64,000 bases of DNA, taken from Palsa-883 sp963847615. Lineage in GTDB: Bacteria; Pseudomonadota; Alphaproteobacteria; Acetobacterales; Acetobacteraceae. How positions within the stretch are numbered: the stretch's first letter is position 1; the number at the start of each line of letters is the position of its first letter. Shown here one piece after another: positions 47,671-56,454 of the stretch. A program made the position numbers and the translations under genes. The notes under the pieces are model-generated. The model was given only the letters and a program-made list of their open reading frames with translations. It was not told the DNA's origin and did not search any database. The stretch covers positions 175,740-239,739 of the forward strand of contig CAWKAN010000012.1 in the NCBI GenBank assembly GCA_963847615.1. The letters run 5' to 3'.

Positions 47671-47802
47671 TCACAGCCCCAGCCGGTGGAGGTCCCGTAT
47701 GCCCTGCTCGATATCGTCCAGCGTGCAACGCGGGTAAACATCGCGCGCCTTGAGGAACCCATCCAGGGTGGACACGGCGAATTCCGGGTCGCTCAGTACT
47801 TC
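47671..47802 (-). pseudogene. Truncated duplicate of the UPF0175 gene
   Basis: The minus strand reads EVLSDPEFAVSTLDGFLKARDVYPRCTLDDIEQGIRDLHRLGL and stops at 47671-47673. This matches the C-terminus of the intact UPF0175 protein at 46108. The N-terminal half is removed by the IS66 insertion, whose 8-bp target duplication lies within it. The flanking non-coding DNA downstream (47610-47670) is also duplicated from about 46050-46107. Confidence 0.8.
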
Positions 47803-47872
47803 GTAACAGCCCAGGTCATCCTTTCCCTGCGGAGGCTTGACAGGTCACGGCCGAGGACCAGTTAACGTGTCG

Positions 47873-49346
47873 ATGGCACCGCCCGACGACACGCTCCCTG
47901 GAGACGACACAACGGCCGCCCCCGCTGGCGCGTCGGTTGTGGCGGCTTTGTTGGCGGAAATTGTGGTGCTTCGCTCTGAGAACGCGGCCCTTATTGGGCG
48001 CGTGGCCGAATTGGAGCGTCGTCCGGGGCTGAACAGTTCCAACAGCGGCAAGCCGCCGACCAGCAATGGGCTGAAGAAGCCCCCGCGGGTCAGCAGCTTG
48101 CGGGAATTGTCTGGCAAGCGGAGCGGCGGGCAGAAAGGCCATCCGGGCGCGACGCTTGTTCGGGTTGAGAAACCCGATGCCATTATTGACCATTATCCAG
48201 AGACCTGCGCCGGGTGCGGCGAGATGTTGAGCGCGGCGATGGCGACGAACCATGTCGCGCGACAGGTCTTCGATCTGCCGGAACCCAGGCCGCTTATTGT
48301 CACCGAGCATCGCGCGCATGGCTGCCGTTGCACGGGGTGCGGCCTGCAAACCCGGGCCGCGTTCCCCGACGGCGTGACCGCTCCGGTGCAATACGGTCAA
48401 CGGATCAGCGCGTTCGGGCTGTATTTTCTGCACTATCAGCTACTGCCCGAAAAACGCCTTGCGACGCTGATGAGCGACCTTTTCGGGGTCAGGCTGGTGA
48501 CGGCAACCATCGCCCGGATCAGTCAGGATTATGCGCACCGCCTGACGGGCTTTGCCGACACCGTGCGCGACCATGTGGCGACAGCACCCGTGAAGCACCC
48601 CGGCCTCCCGCCGGGGCAGGCATGGATGAAACCGGCTTCCGGATCGGCGGCAAGACGCAATGGCTCCATATCGCCTCCACCATCTGGCTCACATTCTACC
48701 GCGTCTCCGCCAGGCGCGGCAGTCTGCTGGCGAATGTGACCGGCACTGTCGTGCATGACCATTGGAAGCCGGACTACACGATGACCGGCGTGTTGCACGC
48801 GCTGTGCAACGCACACCATCTGCGCGAGCTGAAGGCGCCGATCGAAATCGAGAAAGAAGACTGGGCGCGGAAGATGCAACGCCTGCTGCGCCGAGCCTGC
48901 CACGCAACGAACCTTGCCCGCGAACGGGGTGTCCCATTGCAGCCGGGCCTGATCGCACTGATCGATCGATGTTACGATATGATCGTGGCGGAAGGCCTTC
49001 TGTTCCACCAGGCACAGCCGGTACTCGACCAAGGCCGGCCGTCGCGGCCGTCAACCGCGACGGGTAGGCCACAATTTTCTCCTGCGCCTGAGGTACTCGC
49101 AAGCCGGATGTACTACGCTTCCTGACTGATCCCAGCGTCCCCTTCACCAACAACCTGGCTGAACAGGATGGGCGCATGATGAAACTACGTCAGAAAATCT
49201 CAGGCGGATTCCGCTGTCACGATGGCGCCAAGGACTTTGCCGTCATCCGTTCCGTTCTCTCGACGGCCAGGAAGCAGGGTTGGAATATGCTCCAGACCTG
49301 GATGGGTGACCCAGCGCAACTGATCGCAGACATACGGCTGGCTTGA
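47873..49346 (+). pseudogene. IS66 TnpC transposase, broken by a 23-nt palindrome and C-terminal shifts
   Basis: The N-terminus has the coiled-coil region and LNSSNSGKPPTSNGLKKP, the zinc-finger CAGCG..CRCTGCG and SAFGLYFLHYQLLPEKR. At 48599-48621 a 23-nt palindromic insertion between AAGCAC and ATGGAT shifts the frame. The catalytic MDETGFRIGGKTQWLHIAST block continues in another frame through NAHHLRELKAPIE. A further shift near 49090 precedes DVLRFLTDPSVPFTNNLAEQDGRMMKLRQKISGGFR, ending at 49346. Start could also be TTG 47837. Confidence 0.88.
48599..48621 (+). repeat. 23-nt palindromic insertion in the IS66 transposase
   Basis: CCCGGC-CTCCC-GCCGGGG-CAGGC sits exactly between the codons CAC and ATG of the transposase motif VKH|MDETGF. 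It is a clean insertion relative to the expected family sequence. Confidence 0.85.
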
Positions 49347-49540
49347 TCGCCGCACCAACTACCTGGGCTGTTACAGTACTTCATTGATATCGCCCTTGCC
49401 ACGCCTGCCGGCGGGATGCCCTGCGCTGGCAGGCCGTGGCATCGTCGAATCCGATGCTGAAACGGTTCGTTGCGCACTGCATCAGTCTTCGCTGACCGAC
49501 CGGCACTCTCCCCCGCCCGCGCGATCGCGCGCCTTCGGGG

Positions 49541-50311
49541 TCAGCCCCCTGCTCGCGCCAGCCTGACCAGCTCCGCCCGAACCCCACCCGCATCACCCAC
49601 CGGCGCCGACCACGCGACCCGCACCACCCTCTCCCCCTGCGCCAGGTCACACCCGTTGACATCCACCGCGACCATCTGCCACGCGCCCGGCGCCCCGGCG
49701 ATCCGCGCCATCGCGTCGGGATGATCTTCGTTGCAATGCGCGATGATCCCCGCCGCCGCCGCCGCCGCGATCGCCGCCACCGCGCCCGGCTCGGGCGTCA
49801 GGTCCGCCAGCCGCAGCCGCGCCGCGCGGGCAAACCCGCCGACGAACAGCCCGCCCATCGGCCGGATGCGCCACAGCGCGAAATCGCCGAAGTCCGCGTA
49901 CAGCGCCGCATAGGGATGCACCGCCAGATAGCGCGCCTTCAGCGCCGGCGCGTCGATCGCCTCGGCCAGCCCGGTGATCGTGGCGCGCGGCGCGGTCTGC
50001 GGGTTCGCGCCCCCCGGCGCGCCGACCACCAGCACCGAGCAGCGCGGCTCGGCGCGCAAATGCCGCGTGTGCTCCGACAGCGAGGACAGCAGCAGCACCC
50101 CCAGGTCGGGCGCGGTCGCCGGTGTGACCAGCGAGGCGAACGGCTGCCCGGCCAACGACGTCGCCAGCGTGGCCGACCGCGCTGCGCGCAACAGTTTGCG
50201 CGCGGCCCAGGCGGGCGCCTCCTCCGCCGCCCCCGCCGCCCCCGCCGCCCCCGCCGCCCCCGCCGCCCCCGCCGCCCCCGCCGCGCCCGGACCCGGTGCC
50301 CGGTCGCTCAT
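49541..50311 (-). CDS. HugZ family/pyridoxamine 5'-phosphate oxidase-related heme protein
   Basis: The 256-residue product has the PNPox-like barrel (AARSATLATSLAGQPFASLVTPATAPDLGVLLLSSLSEHTRHLRAEPRCSVLVVG) and a C-terminal DUF2470-like region (IIAHCNEDHPDAMARIAG) as in HugZ heme-degrading or heme-storing proteins. The ATG at 50311 is chosen. Residues 8-28 are a glycine-alanine-alanine repeat encoded by a 9-bp tandem repeat (50226-50284). The gene is divergent from chvI. Confidence 0.87.
   Translation of the reverse strand: MSDRAPGPGAAGAAGAAGAAGAAGAAGAAEEAPAWAARKLLRAARSATLATSLAGQPFASLVTPATAPDLGVLLLSSLSEHTRHLRAEPRCSVLVVGAPGGANPQTAPRATITGLAEAIDAPALKARYLAVHPYAALYADFGDFALWRIRPMGGLFVGGFARAARLRLADLTPEPGAVAAIAAAAAAGIIAHCNEDHPDAMARIAGAPGAWQMVAVDVNGCDLAQGERVVRVAWSAPVGDAGGVRAELVRLARAGG
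50226..50284. repeat. 9-bp coding microsatellite, about 6.5 copies
   Basis: The unit GCCGCCCCC is tandemly repeated and encodes (Gly-Ala-Ala)n at the N-terminus of the HugZ-like protein. A 9-bp unit preserves frame, so copy-number change would alter linker length only. Confidence 0.9.
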
Positions 50312-50548
50312 GTCGCCCTCCCGGGCGAGGCAATAGCGGCGCAGCTCTCGCTCATTTCGGCACCCTTTCCAGCAACGCCGGTCCAGCCCGCCAGACCGGC
50401 TAACGGTCCCGCCGGATCGCATGACACAAGGGCGGGACATCGCCGCGGGCCAAGCCGAACGGGGTTTGCCATATTTCGTTCACCCCGCGTCCGCAATGCG
50501 CCATAATTGCGTGGCACATCCGTCTCGCCCAAACCGATGGAGCCCGCC

Positions 50549-51334
50549 ATGACCCTCGCCTCGACCACGATCTCCAGGGACGCGCCCTCCCGGGACGCCG
50601 CCGCACGCGATGTCGGGGCGCGGGAGGCGAACGCCAAGCAGACCATCGCCCTGGTCGACGACGACCGCAACATCTTGACCAGCGTCGCCATGACCCTGGA
50701 GCAGGAGGGCTACCTGGTTCGCACCTACACCGACGGCGAAAGCGCGCTGCAGGGCCTCACCGCCCGCCCGGTGGACCTCGCCGTGCTCGACGTGAAGATG
50801 CCGCGGATGGACGGGATGGAGCTGTTGCAGCGGCTGCGCACGCGCAGCGCCATGCCGGTGATCTTCCTCACCTCGAAGGACGAGGAGGTGGACGAGCTGA
50901 TGGGCCTGCGGCTCGGCGCCGACGACTACATCAAGAAGCCGTTCAGCCAGCGCCTGCTGCTGGAGCGCATCCGCGCCCTGCTGCGCCGCAACGACGTCTC
51001 GCGCGCCGAGGGCTCCGGCGCCTCGCCCGCCGGGGTGATGGTGCGCGGGGAACTGGTGCTGGACGACACCAAGCACCAGTGCACCTGGCGCGGCGAGGAC
51101 ATCCAGCTCACCGTCACCGAGTTCCTGCTGGTCAAGGCGCTGGGGGCGCGGCCCGGCATGGTGAAAAGCCGCGACCAGCTGATTGACGCCGCCTATGGCG
51201 AGAACATCTATGTCGATGACCGCACGATCGACAGCCACGTGAAGCGCATCCGCAAGAAGTTCCGCGCGGTGGACGACAGCTTCAACCAGATCGAAACCCT
51301 GTATGGCATCGGCTACCGTTACAAGGAGCGCTGA
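50549..51334 (+). CDS. chvI: Two-component response regulator ChvI
   Basis: The 261-residue OmpR-type regulator has a receiver domain (IALVDDDRNILTSVAMTLEQEGY; phosphoacceptor Asp81 in AVLDVKMPRMDGMELL; FLTSKDEEVDELMGLRLGADDYIKKPF) and a C-terminal winged helix (VTEFLLVKALGARPGMVKSRDQLIDAAYGE.IYVDDRTIDSHVKRIRKKFR). This is the ChvI signature of alphaproteobacteria, which responds to acid or cell-envelope signals. The first 30 residues are an unusual poorly conserved extension (MTLASTTISRDAPSRDAAARD). Its end overlaps the chvG start by 32 bp. Confidence 0.95.
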   Translation: MTLASTTISRDAPSRDAAARDVGAREANAKQTIALVDDDRNILTSVAMTLEQEGYLVRTYTDGESALQGLTARPVDLAVLDVKMPRMDGMELLQRLRTRSAMPVIFLTSKDEEVDELMGLRLGADDYIKKPFSQRLLLERIRALLRRNDVSRAEGSGASPAGVMVRGELVLDDTKHQCTWRGEDIQLTVTEFLLVKALGARPGMVKSRDQLIDAAYGENIYVDDRTIDSHVKRIRKKFRAVDDSFNQIETLYGIGYRYKER

Positions 51335-53033
51335 CGCGCTCGCATCGGCGGAGGTCGCCCGCCCATCGGCGGACACCGCAGGGACCGGGACGCGGCCGGC
51401 GCGCCGGCCCACCCGCTCACGCTGGGTCTCGCCGCTGCTGCGCCGCATCCTGCTGGTCAACGCGCTGCCGTTGTTCCTGCTGGTCGCGGTGCTGCTGTAT
51501 CTGGACCAGTACCAGACCGGGCTGTTGCAGGCCGAGGTGCTGGTGCTGCGCGAGGAGGCGAAGATCTATGCCGGCGCGCTGGGCGAGAGCGCGGTGCGGC
51601 TGACCGCCTCCGACACGCCGCGCATCGACCCGGACATCGCGGTGCCGCTGCTGCGCCGGCTGACCGAGCCGACGCCGGACGCCCAGGCGAAGCTGTATGG
51701 CCCGGACGGCACGCTGATCGCCGATTCGCGGGTCCGTGCCGGGCCCAAGGGCTCGGTCACCATGGAGCCGCTGCCGCCGCCGGTCGATCGCGGCGCACTG
51801 CTGGGCACCATCGGCTGGCTGTACGACAAGGTCCTGGCGTTGCTGCCGCACCAGACGCCGACCCCGCTGGTGGTCGATATCACGCCGGGCGCCCCCGGCA
51901 TCGACTGGCAGCCCGACGTCAAGGAGGTGGTGAAGCTCGACACCCCCGGGCAGAGCCACGAGATGCCGCCCTATATCCGCCGCACGCGCGACAACCGGCT
52001 GCTGGTGACGGTCGCCGAACCGGTGGAGCGCGACGGCCACACCGTCGGCATCGTGCTGCTGACCCGCGAGGCGCGCGAGGTCGATGCCACGCTGTTCGCG
52101 GTGCGGATGTCGATCCTGGGGCTGCTCGGCCTGGGGCTGGGGCTGACGGTGCTGCTGTCGTGGTACCTGTCGCTGACCATTGCGCGGCCGATCCAGCGGC
52201 TGACCGGCGCGGCGGCGGCGATGCGCGAGGGCCAGGGCCGCTCGGGCAGCGTGCCGAAGCCGTTGCTGGCGCGACGCGACGAGATCGGCGCGCTGGCCGG
52301 CGCATTGTCGGACAGCGCCACCGCGCTGTGGGCGCGGATGGACGCGATCGAGCACTTCGCCGCCGACGTGGCGCATGAAATCAAGAATCCGCTGACCTCC
52401 ATGCAGAGCGCGATCGAGACGCTGCGCCGTATCGAGGAGCCGGCGCAGCGCCAGCGCCTGTTGGCGATCATCGCCGAGGACGTGATGCGGCTGGACCGGC
52501 TGATCAGCGACATCTCCGACGCCTCGCGCATCGATGCCGAATTGTCGCGCGTGGCGACCGAACGGGTGGATGTGGCGCCGATCCTGGAAACCCTGAAGGA
52601 GCTGGACGACGCGACGCGCGCCGAGGACGGCCCGCGGCTGCTGATCGACGTGCCGTCCGGCGCCGAGCTGGCGGTGCAAGCGGTGGGCGATCGGCTGGTC
52701 CAGGTGCTGCGCAACCTGATCGGCAACGCGCAATCGTTCAGCCCGCCAAACGGGCGCATCTGGATCCGCGCGCGCGAGGAGGCGAAGACGGTGTCGATCA
52801 CCGTCGAGGACGAGGGCCCCGGCATCCCCGAGGCCAAGCTGGAACACATCTTCGACCGCTTCTACACCGAGCGGCCGAGCGGGGAGCGGTTCGGCCAGCA
52901 TTCCGGCCTGGGGCTGTCGATCTGCCGGCAGATCGTCGAGGCGTTGCGCGGGCATATTTCCGCCGATAACCGGCGCGGCGCCAAGGGCAACACGATCGGC
53001 GCGCGCTTCGTGGTGCGGCTGCCGAAGGCATAG
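51303..53033 (+). CDS. chvG: Sensor histidine kinase ChvG
   Basis: The 576-residue kinase has an N-terminal TM segment (RRILLVNALPLFLLVAVLLYLDQ), a periplasmic sensor region of about 220 residues, a second TM (ILGLLGLGLGLTVLLSWYLSL), a HAMP region and the cytosolic kinase. The H-box is HFAADVAHEIKNPLTSMQSAIETL; the G-rich ATP-binding motifs are VEDEGPGIPEAKLEHIFDRFYTERPSGERFGQHSGLGLSICRQIVEA. It phosphorylates ChvI. Unlike many rhizobial loci, no hprK gene follows; an IS30 remnant does. Confidence 0.95.
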   Translation: MASATVTRSADALASAEVARPSADTAGTGTRPARRPTRSRWVSPLLRRILLVNALPLFLLVAVLLYLDQYQTGLLQAEVLVLREEAKIYAGALGESAVRLTASDTPRIDPDIAVPLLRRLTEPTPDAQAKLYGPDGTLIADSRVRAGPKGSVTMEPLPPPVDRGALLGTIGWLYDKVLALLPHQTPTPLVVDITPGAPGIDWQPDVKEVVKLDTPGQSHEMPPYIRRTRDNRLLVTVAEPVERDGHTVGIVLLTREAREVDATLFAVRMSILGLLGLGLGLTVLLSWYLSLTIARPIQRLTGAAAAMREGQGRSGSVPKPLLARRDEIGALAGALSDSATALWARMDAIEHFAADVAHEIKNPLTSMQSAIETLRRIEEPAQRQRLLAIIAEDVMRLDRLISDISDASRIDAELSRVATERVDVAPILETLKELDDATRAEDGPRLLIDVPSGAELAVQAVGDRLVQVLRNLIGNAQSFSPPNGRIWIRAREEAKTVSITVEDEGPGIPEAKLEHIFDRFYTERPSGERFGQHSGLGLSICRQIVEALRGHISADNRRGAKGNTIGARFVVRLPKA

Positions 53034-53228
53034 GACGACGGTTTCTGCCGGTTGACTGTCTCTGCCGCCGAACCACAGCGGAAGAGCCGCGGTCGTCTTC
53101 AGCGCCGCGAGGCGATCGAGAGTTGATCCGGATTTCTCACAGTGTCGCGGGAGGATGGCGAAGGGTATTGTCGTGCCCAATGATCCCATGGGCGGTTTTC
53201 AGCGGGGCCGCCAAAACAGCTGGCGGAT

Positions 53229-53391
53229 TCAAGTTTGGGAACGAACACCACCGGATGACGTCTGGTTTGCGCTGGCCGCTGCGGCAAGCAGATTGCTGAA
53301 TTGCTCGTTCGGCGTTGCGTAGTCCAACGTCTTTCTGGGTCGATTGTTGAGGCTGGCGGCGACGGTGTCGAGGTCGCCTTGGTCCAGCACC
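53229..53391 (-). pseudogene. IS30-family transposase C-terminal remnant
   Basis: The minus strand reads VLDQGDLDTVAASLNNRPRKTLDYATPNEQFSNLLAAAA and stops after RSQT. LNNRPRK(T)LDYATP is the conserved IS30 end. Only about 50 residues survive; the N-terminal and catalytic parts are absent on the right, where unrelated sequence follows. Confidence 0.8.
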
Positions 53392-53696
53392 GGTCATGAT
53401 CGTGGACGCGGCAAACATCTGCATCGCCATAAACACGGTCATCACGATGCGCCGAAGCCCGACCAGGCTCGCCAGCCCTGGCCGACGGGAAGCATCCGGT
53501 ACGATTACCCCCATAGGTAGTGCTGTCGGATTGACCGCAACTCACGTACACGCTATCGTGCGCTGATCCGCGTGCTTCAAGTTCACGGAGGCGGCGTGCG
53601 GCGCGGCTGCTCCAGACGGAGCAGGTCACCAAGATTGGGGAAATAGCGATCCAACCCGCCCCTCGTCCAGCCGCTCCGCCAGCGCCGATCCTCCGG
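53392..53696. other. Intergenic region upstream of the BTAD-type regulator
   Basis: No gene supported. It probably holds the promoter and start region of the downstream regulator, but I see no certain promoter hexamers. Confidence 0.45.
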
Positions 53697-55703
53697 GTGC
53701 GGCTCCTTGGGCACATGGCGGCCGAGGATGCGGCCGGGCGACCGATCCTGCCCCGCGCGCGCAAGACGCAAGCGGTTCTCGCGATCCTGGTGCTCGCGGC
53801 GCCGCAGCCGGTGCTGCGGCTGCACTTGACCGGTTTGCTCTGGAGCCGGCGCGACCGCGCCCAGGCGCAGGCCTCGCTGCGCCAGGCGGTGCTCGAACTC
53901 CAGGACATCCTCGGCCCCGGCCACGGGCACCTGCTGCTCGCGGACCGGCATCATCTCGCGCTCCGTACCGAGGGGCTGTCGGTCGATGTCGTCCAGGCGA
54001 GCCAGGCGGATGCCGCACACGCGGAACGGCTCGATTTGTTTCAGAACGTCCTGCTCGAAGACCTGGTGGGACTGGACCCGGCGTTCGATCGCTGGCTGGA
54101 CGAAGAACGCCGGCGGCTGATGCAGACTGCCCGCGCGATCGGCGAAAGCATCCTGTCCGGGCAGTGCGACGCCGCGGGCCGATTGGCGGCGGCGGAGCGG
54201 CTGCTGACGATCGACCGCACGCATGAGGGCGCGTGGCGCATGGTGATGCGCGCCTGCGCAGACCGCGGCGACCGAGCCGCGTCCATCGCGGCCTATGAAC
54301 GCTGCCGCTCGGCCCTGGCGGCCGCGGCCCAGGTCTCTCCTTCCCCCGAAACCGAGGAACTGATCGCCCGCATCCGCGCCGCCGGATCCGCTCCGGCGCC
54401 GCCTGACCGCCATCCCGGCGGGACGGCCGATGCACCCTTGGCGAAGCCGGCCTGTTTCGAACGCCGCGGCAAGCGGGTCGGCGTCCGCATCGGCATTCCG
54501 CCGCTGCGGACCATCGGTCCCGTTGCGGAGGACGAGTTATCCATCGGCCTGGCCGAAGAAATCACCACGGCGTTGTCCCGGTTCCGCTGGATTTCCTGCG
54601 TTCCCGGCATCTCGCTGGCGGCGTTCTTCGGCCAACCGCGGCCCGAGCCGTTGTTCTGGCCGGGCCTTGACATAGACTTCGTGCTCGACGGAACGATCCA
54701 GCGGTCTGCCAGCCGGGTCCGGGTCATGGCGCGGCTGTTGGATATGCGCGCGTCGGGTGCGGTGGTCTGGGCCGGCCGGTTCGACCGCCAGAGCATCGAT
54801 ACGCTGACGTTGCAGGACGAAATCGGCGCCGCCATCGTCGCCCAGGTCGACACCGAACTGTTGATGCACGAGGGCGAGCGGGCTGTTTCCCGCCGGCTGA
54901 TCGACCCGACGGCACAGGACCTGGTCATGCAGGCCATCCCCGCGATCTATCGGCTGGAACGCAGCAGCTTTCATGCTGCCGGGCGGTTGCTCGAAGACGC
55001 GCTGGCGATCGATCCGCGGAACGCGCGAGCCCATTCCTGGTACGCCTACTGGCACTTTTTCCTGGTCGCCCAAGGCTGGGCGCAGGATCCAGGGCTGGCG
55101 AAGCTGCGCGCGACAGACCTGGCGGAGCGCGCCGTGATGCTCGATCCGAGCGACGCGCGCGCCTTGACCGTCGCGGGCCAGGTTCGCGGCTTTGTGAGCA
55201 AGCGGCCGGAAGAAGCCTCGGCGTTGCACGAACGGGCGCTGGCGCTGAACCCGAACTTGGCCCTCGCCTGGTGCCTCTCCGGCCTGGGGCAAAGCTACCT
55301 GGGACAGCATGAAGAGGCGATCCGTCGGATGCGCCAGGCGGTGCTGTTGTCGCCCTCCGACCCGCATCTGTTCTTCTTTGATATGGCGCTGATCATGCCC
55401 TATTTGTTGCGCGGGGAGCATGCGCGTGCGGCGGGGCACGGCCGGCAGGCCATCGAACTGAACCCTTGGTTCGCTTCGTCCTACAAGGGGCATCTCGCCG
55501 CGCTCGGGCACCTGCATCGAGACAGGGAGGCTGCCGAGATACGGACGCGACTGCTCGTACTCGAACCCGGGTTTTGCATCGCGACCGCGGTCGAGCGTTC
55601 GGCGATCAGTCACTCGGAGGATATCCAGACCTATGCGGACGGGTTGCGGAAGGCAGGCTTGCCCGAGACCGCGCCGGCCCGAACCGCCCAGGCCGTGGCA
55701 TAA
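53697..55703 (+). CDS. BTAD-domain and TPR-containing regulator
   Basis: The 668-residue protein has an N-terminal winged-helix/BTAD region like SARP-type or adenylate-cyclase-linked regulators (PRARKTQAVLAILVLAAPQPVLRLHLTGLLWSRRDRAQAQASLRQAVLELQ; WRMVMRACADRGDRAASIAAYERCRSAL). A TolB-like middle (RIGIPPLRTI ... LSIGLAEEITTALSRFRWISCVPG) and C-terminal TPR helices (ARAHSWYAYWHFFLVAQGW; ALNPNLALAWCLSGLGQSYLGQHEEAIRRMRQAVLLSP) follow. The GTG at 53697 may not be the true start because conserved-looking residues extend upstream (TKIGEIAIQPAP). Confidence 0.82.
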   Translation: MRLLGHMAAEDAAGRPILPRARKTQAVLAILVLAAPQPVLRLHLTGLLWSRRDRAQAQASLRQAVLELQDILGPGHGHLLLADRHHLALRTEGLSVDVVQASQADAAHAERLDLFQNVLLEDLVGLDPAFDRWLDEERRRLMQTARAIGESILSGQCDAAGRLAAAERLLTIDRTHEGAWRMVMRACADRGDRAASIAAYERCRSALAAAAQVSPSPETEELIARIRAAGSAPAPPDRHPGGTADAPLAKPACFERRGKRVGVRIGIPPLRTIGPVAEDELSIGLAEEITTALSRFRWISCVPGISLAAFFGQPRPEPLFWPGLDIDFVLDGTIQRSASRVRVMARLLDMRASGAVVWAGRFDRQSIDTLTLQDEIGAAIVAQVDTELLMHEGERAVSRRLIDPTAQDLVMQAIPAIYRLERSSFHAAGRLLEDALAIDPRNARAHSWYAYWHFFLVAQGWAQDPGLAKLRATDLAERAVMLDPSDARALTVAGQVRGFVSKRPEEASALHERALALNPNLALAWCLSGLGQSYLGQHEEAIRRMRQAVLLSPSDPHLFFFDMALIMPYLLRGEHARAAGHGRQAIELNPWFASSYKGHLAALGHLHRDREAAEIRTRLLVLEPGFCIATAVERSAISHSEDIQTYADGLRKAGLPETAPARTAQAVA

Positions 55704-56407
55704 GGCGGCGCCAGCATAAGGCGACGCGCGACAATGAACAAATCGATCGCAGTTGCGTCGCTTGGTGGCCCGTTGGGCAGGATGACCGCATTTGGCCCGC
55801 ATCGCCGGGTTGCCTGGGCTGCTTATACCAGGCGTCCGAATGATCAACTCTCCGGTCGTACCCGTATCGTCATGCCGGCGAAGGCCGGTATCCACAACTT
55901 GCCTTCGTGCAGCAAGCAAAGTCGTGGATACCGGCCTTCGCCGGCATGACGAGAGCGCGGCGCCGATGGGTCAATCCTTTCGCCGGCTGGTATTACACGC
56001 GTCATTCCGGAATCGCGGCAACGCAAGCAAGCAAGTCATCAAGCTTGCCGTGCTGCGGCACACTCAGGCTCATGCCCCGCTAACAGGATTGAAGGCGACC
56101 CAGGTACTCCCGGAATGGAATTATGCAGCGTGGCCTGGGCGCATCTCGAAGCGGCGATTTTTTGAGCGTTGCCTAGGGACCGATGAGGTCCGGTGTTGAA
56201 CCGCCGTTGCAGGAGAAGGCGGTGGCTGGCGGCCTGCGGGATTGCGGACAGCGATGGGATCAGGAGCGGGCGTCTTGGCGGCCAAGGCAACGTCGGAACC
56301 CGGCATGGGTGGACCAGCTTGCGGGAAGCCCACGGCCTTTGATCGGCGTCGCATCATAGCCACGGCCGAAAGGATCGACCCATCGGCGTCGCGCCCACGG
56401 CATGCCG
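55704..56407. other. Intergenic region with an inverted REP pair
   Basis: Short open frames here show no family sequence. The main structure is the repeat pair at 55867-55952. The right part leads into the palindrome into which the IS4 element was inserted. Confidence 0.5.
55867..55952. repeat. Inverted pair of REP-like sequences
   Basis: TCGTCATGCCGGCGAAGG at 55867 onward has a perfect 29-bp inverse at 55924-55952, separated by 28 bp. Each arm itself holds the GCCGGCGAAGGCCGG palindrome, a sequence type common between genes in proteobacteria. Confidence 0.9.
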
Positions 56408-56448
56408 GCCCCCCCGGGTCCGGCCGCAGGCCGGCCCGAGGACAGGCT
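56408..56448 (+). repeat. Palindromic element with GACAGGCT tail, adjoining IS4
   Basis: CCCCCCGGGTCCGGCC-GCA-GGCCGGCCCGAGGACAGGCT. The IS4 target duplication GCTCCGGCC begins within its tail at 56446. Confidence 0.75.
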
Positions 56449-56454
56449 CCGGCC

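Larger units (their letters stand above)
47803..49374 (+). mobile_element. IS66-family insertion sequence with 8-bp target duplication
   Basis: The ends are the 14-bp inverted repeats GTAACAGCCCAGGT (47803-47816 and its inverse 49361-49374). The flanks carry the direct repeat AGTACTTC (47795-47802 and 49375-49382), and 8-bp duplications are characteristic of IS66. The element is 1572 bp and encodes only a TnpC-type transposase; the tnpA and tnpB genes of long IS66 members are absent. The intact TSD indicates recent insertion, yet the transposase is broken. Confidence 0.93.

Noticed and set aside
51417..53189. 590-residue minus-strand open frame opposite chvG
   Set aside because: Composition typical of high-GC antisense frames; chvG is certain on the plus strand.
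55734..55949. 71-residue open frame over the REP pair
   Set aside because: Its sequence (VMPAKAGIH..) is the translation of the REP palindrome itself.
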